From: Actinomycetes bacterium
Lineage (GTDB): Bacteria > Actinomycetota > Acidimicrobiia > Acidimicrobiales > Palsa-688
NCBI GenBank assembly: GCA_021846485.1
Contig: JAJZWW010000120.1
Span: forward strand, 1 to 8,424
Length of the DNA: 8,424 nucleotides
Direction: 5' to 3'
Shown here: positions 5,281 to 8,424 of the stretch, piece after piece
Numbering within the stretch: position 1 is the first letter of the stretch
How the letters are laid out: each line of letters starts with the position of its first letter
Translations under genes and position numbers: made by a program
Notes under the pieces: model-generated
Seen by the model: the letters and a program-made list of their open reading frames with translations, nothing else
Told to the model about the DNA's origin: nothing
The model's database searches: none

Positions 5281-6555
5281 TCAGCGTTGCAGGGCGAGGA
5301 CGTGCTGGGTGCGCTTGCCGCGGCGGAGCACCACGAAGCGGCCGTGGAGGGCGTCGGCGGGGGTGAGGTCGCGCTCCTCGGTCTCCCGGCGGTTGTTGAC
5401 ATACAACGCCCCGGCTTGAAGTTCCCGGCGGGCGGCCCCCCGCCCGCCGGCCAGCCCGGCGGCGACGACCGCGTCGACCAGCGGCAGGCCCGCCTCCAGG
5501 GTGGTCACCGGGACCGGCGTGGAGGGGGCGTCGGCCAGGGCGGCCTCCAGGGTCGCGGCGTCCAGGCCGGAGATGTCCTCGGTGAAGAGCACCGCGGAGG
5601 CCGCTTCCGCGCGGGCCGCTTCCTTGGCGCCGTGGACGGCGCTGGTCAGCTCGCGGGCGAGCACCCGCTGGGCCTCACGGCGCTCAGGGCGCTCGGCGGT
5701 GGCCCGGTCGAGGGCGCAGACGGCCTCCCGGTCGAGGAAGCTGAAGCGCCGGAGGTAGTCGCCGATCTCCGCGTCGGCGGTCCCCAACCAGAACTGGAAG
5801 AAGGCGTACGGGCTCGTCCGGGCCGGGTCGAGCCACACGGTCCCGGTCGCGGTCTTGCCGAACTTGGAGCCGTCGGCCTTGGTGACCAGCGGCGAGGTGA
5901 GCCCGAAGGCGCTGACTGACCGCAGCCGGCGCAAGAGCTCGACGCCCTCGGTGATGTTGCCCCACTGGTCGCTCCCGCCGAGCTGGAGGCGGCACCCGTA
6001 GCGGTCGTGGAGCACCACGAAGTCCCAGGACTGGAGCAGCATGTAGCTGAACTCGGTGTAGGACAGCCCCTGCTCCCTGGTCTCCAGGCGGACCCGTACC
6101 GAGTCCTTGCGGACCATCTCGTTGACGCTGAAGTGCTTGCCGACGTCCCGGAGGAACTCGAGCAGGCCGGTGGAGCCGAGCCACTCGTAGTTGTCGGCGA
6201 GCAGTGCCGCCCCGGACGAGAAGTCGAGGAAGCGGGCGAGCTGAGCGCGGATCGCTTCGCGGTTGGCGGCGAGGACCTCCGCGGTGAGCAGCACCCGCTC
6301 CTCGGACCTCCCGCTCGGATCGCCGACCATCCCGGTGCCCCCCCCGACCAGGGCGATCGGCCGGTGCCCGGCGTCCTGGAGCCGCCGGAGGGTGCAGATC
6401 TGCTGCAGGTGACCCACGTGGAGGCTGTCCGCGGTCGGATCGAAGCCGATGTAGGCGGTGAAGCTCTCCCCGGCGAGCAGCCCGGGGAGGGCCGGGTCGG
6501 TCACCTGGTGGACCAGGCCCCGCCAGGACAGCTCTTGGTGGACGTCGATCGGCAC
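5281..6555 (-). CDS. tyrS: Tyrosyl-tRNA synthetase
   Basis: This 424-residue class I aminoacyl-tRNA synthetase charges tRNA-Tyr in the cytoplasm. GFDPTADSLHVGHL (37-50) holds the HIGH-type motif HVGH (46-49). The tyrosine/ATP pocket shows GGGTGMVGDPSG (71-82), LSYTEFSYMLLQ (164-175) and GGSDQWGN (193-200). KFGKT (231-235) is the KMSKS-type loop, in the bacterial TyrRS form. An S4 RNA-binding domain follows near residues 357-415 (LVDAVVAAGL, ARRELQAGALYVNN). Length and domain order are those of complete bacterial TyrS. The start is GTG 6555, giving the usual short N-terminus before ELSWRGLV. No strong Shine-Dalgarno is present; instead CACGCT lies 7 nt upstream. I see no T-box leader. Downstream come DUF3151 and SUFU on the same strand. 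Confidence 0.97.
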   Translation of the reverse strand: MPIDVHQELSWRGLVHQVTDPALPGLLAGESFTAYIGFDPTADSLHVGHLQQICTLRRLQDAGHRPIALVGGGTGMVGDPSGRSEERVLLTAEVLAANREAIRAQLARFLDFSSGAALLADNYEWLGSTGLLEFLRDVGKHFSVNEMVRKDSVRVRLETREQGLSYTEFSYMLLQSWDFVVLHDRYGCRLQLGGSDQWGNITEGVELLRRLRSVSAFGLTSPLVTKADGSKFGKTATGTVWLDPARTSPYAFFQFWLGTADAEIGDYLRRFSFLDREAVCALDRATAERPERREAQRVLARELTSAVHGAKEAARAEAASAVLFTEDISGLDAATLEAALADAPSTPVPVTTLEAGLPLVDAVVAAGLAGGRGAARRELQAGALYVNNRRETEERDLTPADALHGRFVVLRRGKRTQHVLALQR

Positions 6556-6562
6556 AGGCCCC

Positions 6563-6568
6563 AGCGTG
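6563..6568 (-). promoter_or_regulatory. Possible -10-like hexamer just upstream of tyrS
   Basis: CACGCT on the minus strand keeps the A2 and T6 positions of TAnnnT and ends 7 nt before the tyrS GTG. It resembles the spacing seen before three or four other starts in the window. The first base does not match, so this is a weak call. Confidence 0.3.
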
Positions 6569-6707
6569 CCACGCCGTCCGGCCCGCCGCCCGGAGGCCGA
6601 CCGGGTGCCCCGTAGTGGTGGTGTGGCCCATGGTGCGCGGCGGCCGCCGTGACCAGCAGGTGGGCCAGCCGTTGCCGGCGGGCTCCTCGTTCATCTCCGG
6701 CAGCTCC

Positions 6708-6725
6708 TTCGGCCCGGAGGCCGAA
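6708..6725. terminator. Perfect 7-bp hairpin downstream of the phosphotransferase gene
   Basis: TTCGGCC (6708-6714) and GGCCGAA (6719-6725) pair perfectly around a 4-nt loop. It lies 166 nt after the phosphotransferase stop and 153 nt before the tyrS start on the minus strand. It may end the upstream transcript or be part of the tyrS leader. CTCCGG (6695-6700) could pair with CCGGAG (6714-6719) instead, which would exclude this stem. There is no U-tract. Confidence 0.4.
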
Positions 6726-6890
6726 CGCCCGATGCGAAGAGCGCGTGTCCCATGGCACGGATGGCCCGGGCCGGCCTTGTCGCAACGGCGGGCCGGCTGT
6801 GGCGCGGGCCGGCCTCGACGCCGAGGTGGCCCAGACCGCCCAGGAGCTCCCGGGGGTGTGCCCGAGCCGGAGCCAGGAGTCGTCCTGGCG

Positions 6891-7763
6891 CTAGATGGGT
6901 CGTAAGACCAAGCAGGCGGGACAGTTCGGTCCGTCGAGCGCGGCGGCGAGGCGGGGGGCCTGCCGGGTGATCCACTGCTCGGCGCGAGCGGTTCGCTCCC
7001 GCAGACCGCCGGCCCACCATCGGGCGAAGATCGGGTCGGCGGCCGCCGCCGCGGCCATCGTCACGGCGGTGTTGCGGACCCGCTGGCAGGCGACGGGCAC
7101 GACGGCGGCCCGCTGGGCGGCGGACATGGCGTAGGCGTCAGCGAAGACCCGCAGCCGACGCCCGGCGTCTAGATCCCGGGCGGCCGGGCGGCGATCCCCG
7201 GGGTCGACCAGCGGCACCCACCAGTACATGGCGTTGACGCAGTCGGCCACCCGGGACGTCGGCCGGGCGAGGTCGAAGTCGATGAACGCGGCGGGCAACC
7301 CGGCGCGGAACACGACGTTGCCAGGACAGTAATCCTGGTGGGCGACCAGCTCGGCCCGCTCGAACAGGGCCGCCACGACCACGTCCTGCTGGCCGGGGAT
7401 CGACCCCCAGGTGGCGTCGGCCGGCGGCTCCCAGCCTTGGGCGGCGTCGTGCAGCCGCCGGATCAGCCGGGCGAGAGCGACCAGCACCTCCCCGGCCCAC
7501 ACGCCATCGGGCAGCGGCTCGTCGGGGACGTCGCCGTCCACGAAGCTCAACACTTCCCGACCCTGGTCGTCGTAGCCGAACGGCTCGGGCACGAAGTCGA
7601 CCCCCTGGGAGCTGACGTGGCGCAGGTACGCCTGCACCGTTGCGGTGAACGGCCGACACGGACGGCGCACGGTCCCCCCGACCCGCCACACCTCGCTGAC
7701 CCCGTCATGGACCAGCCGCTCAGGCTCGCCCGCCGGCCCGTCGCCCGCCGGCCGGTCGCTCAC
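6891..7763 (-). CDS. Aminoglycoside phosphotransferase-fold (APH) kinase-like protein
   Basis: This 290-residue protein of the APH/choline kinase-like fold should phosphorylate a small molecule using ATP; the substrate is unknown and drug resistance should not be assumed. The catalytic loop is clear: H142-Q-D144-YCPG-N149 (H-x-D-x4-N), followed by IDFDLARP with the metal-binding D162 in the DFD segment. The N-lobe has VSEVWRVGGTVRRP (22-35) and YDDQGREVLSFVDGDVP (64-80), typical of an actinobacterial subgroup that reads '(G)REVLSF'. The whole protein contains no lysine, so the usual ATP-contacting N-lobe lysine is absent; arginine at 33-34 may replace it. The tail has a CPAC pair (281-284). 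The start is GTG 7763, overlapping as GTGA the stop of the broken gene upstream. The frame remains open further upstream but there only shadows that gene. Confidence 0.82.
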   Translation of the reverse strand: MSDRPAGDGPAGEPERLVHDGVSEVWRVGGTVRRPCRPFTATVQAYLRHVSSQGVDFVPEPFGYDDQGREVLSFVDGDVPDEPLPDGVWAGEVLVALARLIRRLHDAAQGWEPPADATWGSIPGQQDVVVAALFERAELVAHQDYCPGNVVFRAGLPAAFIDFDLARPTSRVADCVNAMYWWVPLVDPGDRRPAARDLDAGRRLRVFADAYAMSAAQRAAVVPVACQRVRNTAVTMAAAAAADPIFARWWAGGLRERTARAEQWITRQAPRLAAALDGPNCPACLVLRPI

Positions 7764-8139
7764 AGCCTGTACCCGGCGCCCGCGCCTCCCGAGTTGCGCC
7801 GCAGGGTCATGATCATCCGCTCCCCCGAAGACGGAGGGTCGACCTCGTGGAGGGGGCAGCGGCTCACCTCGTCCGGCCAGCCCGACCCGCGCAGCAAGGC
7901 GAGCTGGCCTACGCCGGTCTCCCACTCGACCGGCCCGTCATCAGGGCCGAACACCCGGAAGGTGGCGGCGCCTCGCAGCGTGACAACCACCTGCGGCGAT
8001 CCTCGTCCGCCAGCTCCTCCACGAGACCCTCATCGACGGCGTCTGCGACCCGCGCCCAACCCTGCGACACCAGGCCCTCCAGCGTGTCGGCCCACGAGAC
8101 CCTCACCCCATACGAGGACGCCGCCGCTCGGTCCGCCAC
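7760..8139 (-). pseudogene. Broken oxygenase-like gene: N- and C-terminal ends kept, middle deleted
   Basis: Two pieces in different frames look like the ends of one protein. The first, from GTG 8139 (or in-frame GTG 8106), reads SWADTLEGLVSQGWARVADAVDEGLVEELADEDRRRW, the typical opening helix of small iron/2-oxoglutarate oxygenase-like proteins. Near 7990-8000 this frame loses sense, running to a stop at 7909. In another frame VVVTLRGAATFRVF continues to EWETGVGQLALLRG and GERMIMTLRRNSGGAGAGY, typical of the C-terminal barrel strands and end of such proteins. The metal-binding H-x-D part expected between them is missing, so activity is very unlikely. A 76-residue protein could still start at GTG 7990. 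The stop at 7760 overlaps the start of the kinase gene (GTGA), which may keep that gene translated. Family assignment is from memory of sequence style, not a search. Confidence 0.6.
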
Positions 8140-8237
8140 ACCGCCATTCTGGCACCCCCGGCAGGGCGGCTCTCGCTCCGCAGCCGCCACCGGGTGGGAC
8201 CGCCCACGACCTGCTGCCGACCTGTCATCTTGGGTGG
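8140..8237. promoter_or_regulatory. Divergent promoter region between the broken gene and the DinB-like gene
   Basis: This 98-bp gap separates two divergently read starts. On the plus strand CATCTT (8226-8231) ends 6 nt before GTG 8238. On the minus strand CAGAAT (8151-8146) ends 6 nt before GTG 8139. Both keep A2 and T6 of TAnnnT at leaderless spacing, but the first base is C in each. No Shine-Dalgarno is well placed for either start. Confidence 0.4.
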
Positions 8238-8424
8238 GTGGACGACGCATTCCCGAGCCCCACGCTCCCTGTCGGCTCCCGAGCCGAGGTCTTCCTCGGC
8301 TACCTCGACTACTTCCGGGCCCGGATCGTCGCCAAGGTGGAAGGTCTCGGCGACGAGGAACGTCGCCGCAGCCTGCTGCCGTCGGGCTGGACTCCCAACG
8401 ACCTGGTCAAGCACCTCACCTACG
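8238..8424 (+). CDS. DinB/DUF664-type protein, N-terminal part (cut by right edge)
   Basis: Only the first 62 residues are in the window, starting at GTG 8238 and open to the edge. RAEVFLGYLDYFRARIVAKVEGL (about residues 14-36) and the following RRSLLPSGWTPNDLVKHLTY (43-62) match the first helix and the GWT-x-x-x-LVKHLTY segment of DUF664/DinB-like four-helix proteins. In this superfamily the histidine of 'KHLTY' is usually one of three metal ligands; the others would be beyond the edge. Members include mycothiol-dependent enzymes and many of unknown role, so no reaction can be named. The start choice rests on the family's short N-terminus and a CATCTT hexamer 6 nt upstream; there is no clear ribosome binding site. 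It is divergent from the broken gene ending at 7760. Confidence 0.8.
   Translation, partial: MDDAFPSPTLPVGSRAEVFLGYLDYFRARIVAKVEGLGDEERRRSLLPSGWTPNDLVKHLTY

Larger units (their letters stand above)
6556..6890. other. 335-bp region without a convincing gene
   Basis: Between tyrS and the phosphotransferase gene I find no protein I recognise. The open frames on both strands give low-complexity or Arg/Gly/Pro-rich translations typical of GC-rich noise. On the plus strand one short frame ending at 6894 has a helix-like piece (ARAGLDAEVAQTAQELPG) that could be a remnant, but it has no start or family match. On the minus strand an ATG at 6694 follows AAGGAG at 9-nt spacing, yet its frame runs deep into tyrS without a stop. 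A 12-bp palindrome CGGCGGCCGCCG lies at 6638-6649. No tRNA or T-box motif is seen. The region probably holds the 3' end of the upstream transcript and the tyrS control region. Confidence 0.5.

Noticed and set aside
4759..5919. 386-residue open frame on the plus strand across DUF3151 and tyrS
   Set aside because: It runs antisense to two confidently identified genes, is Gly-rich, and shows no family pattern.
6556..6890. T-box riboswitch for tyrS
   Set aside because: I find no T-box core of the GGGTGGNACC type and no specifier-stem layout on the minus strand.
6615..6905. Plus-strand open frames between tyrS and the kinase gene
   Set aside because: There is no ribosome binding site, no family resemblance, and they run into the 3' end of the kinase gene. 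One short helix-like piece is mentioned in the region entry only as a possible remnant.
7764..7925. Upstream extension of the kinase frame to 7925
   Set aside because: It overlaps the C-terminal piece of the broken oxygenase-like gene in another frame, and the GTGA junction gives a better start at 7763.
8103..8414. 103-residue open frame on the minus strand at the right end
   Set aside because: It lies antisense to the DinB-like gene and across the divergent promoter region, with no recognisable pattern.
1..8424. CRISPR array, IS element, prophage, integron or toxin-antitoxin module
   Set aside because: No spaced repeat array, terminal inverted repeats, transposase, integrase or toxin gene was seen. 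The SUFU gene alone is not evidence of a toxin locus.

Overview
The window is very GC-rich (roughly 70-75% by eye). It has strong G/C preference at third codon positions, many GTG starts, and a DUF3151 gene, a family known almost only from Actinobacteria. Together these point to the chromosome of a high-GC actinobacterium. An Acidimicrobiia-like lineage is my best guess from gene style, but no marker here proves it. I see no phage, IS element, CRISPR array, rRNA or tRNA. The content is mostly ordinary chromosomal genes, with one decayed gene.

Left part, plus strand (1-1117): the C-terminal half of an M20-family zinc peptidase, a 68-residue protein with a small Cys/His zinc-knuckle-like motif, and an 87-residue protein I cannot name. 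The last of these converges with the long minus-strand block. The two 3' ends overlap by 20 bp inside a perfect 8-bp inverted repeat that carries both stop codons.

Middle, minus strand (read right to left, 6555 to 1098): tyrS (tyrosyl-tRNA synthetase), a DUF3151 protein, a suppressor-of-fused (SUFU) domain protein with an unrecognised C-terminal extension, a flavin-reductase-like FMN-binding protein, a SigB/SigF-type sigma factor, and rnd (RNase D with an HRDC region). DUF3151/SUFU and sigma/RNase D are each joined by a 4-base GTGA stop/start overlap, so translational coupling is likely. Promoter-like elements before tyrS, the flavin reductase and the sigma factor suggest at least two or three transcription units in this block.

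Right part (6556-8424): a 335-bp stretch without a convincing gene but with hairpins, then a minus-strand aminoglycoside-phosphotransferase-fold (APH) kinase without a single lysine. A broken gene lies upstream of it, again overlapping by GTGA. It keeps an N-terminal start and a C-terminal end that look like one oxygenase-like family but are in different frames, with the middle apparently missing. A divergent DinB/DUF664-type gene runs off the right edge.

Recurring architecture: several starts (854, 3735, 8139, 8238 and, with one base more, 6555) sit 6-7 nt after a TAnnnT/CAnnnT hexamer with little or no Shine-Dalgarno. This is what leaderless transcription looks like in Actinobacteria. I did not find a convincing new multi-gene system. 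The items most worth a second look are the SUFU extension and its coupling to DUF3151, the coupled orphan sigma factor/RNase D pair, the codon-usage dip upstream of the sigma gene, the deleted oxygenase-like gene, and the structured region upstream of tyrS.
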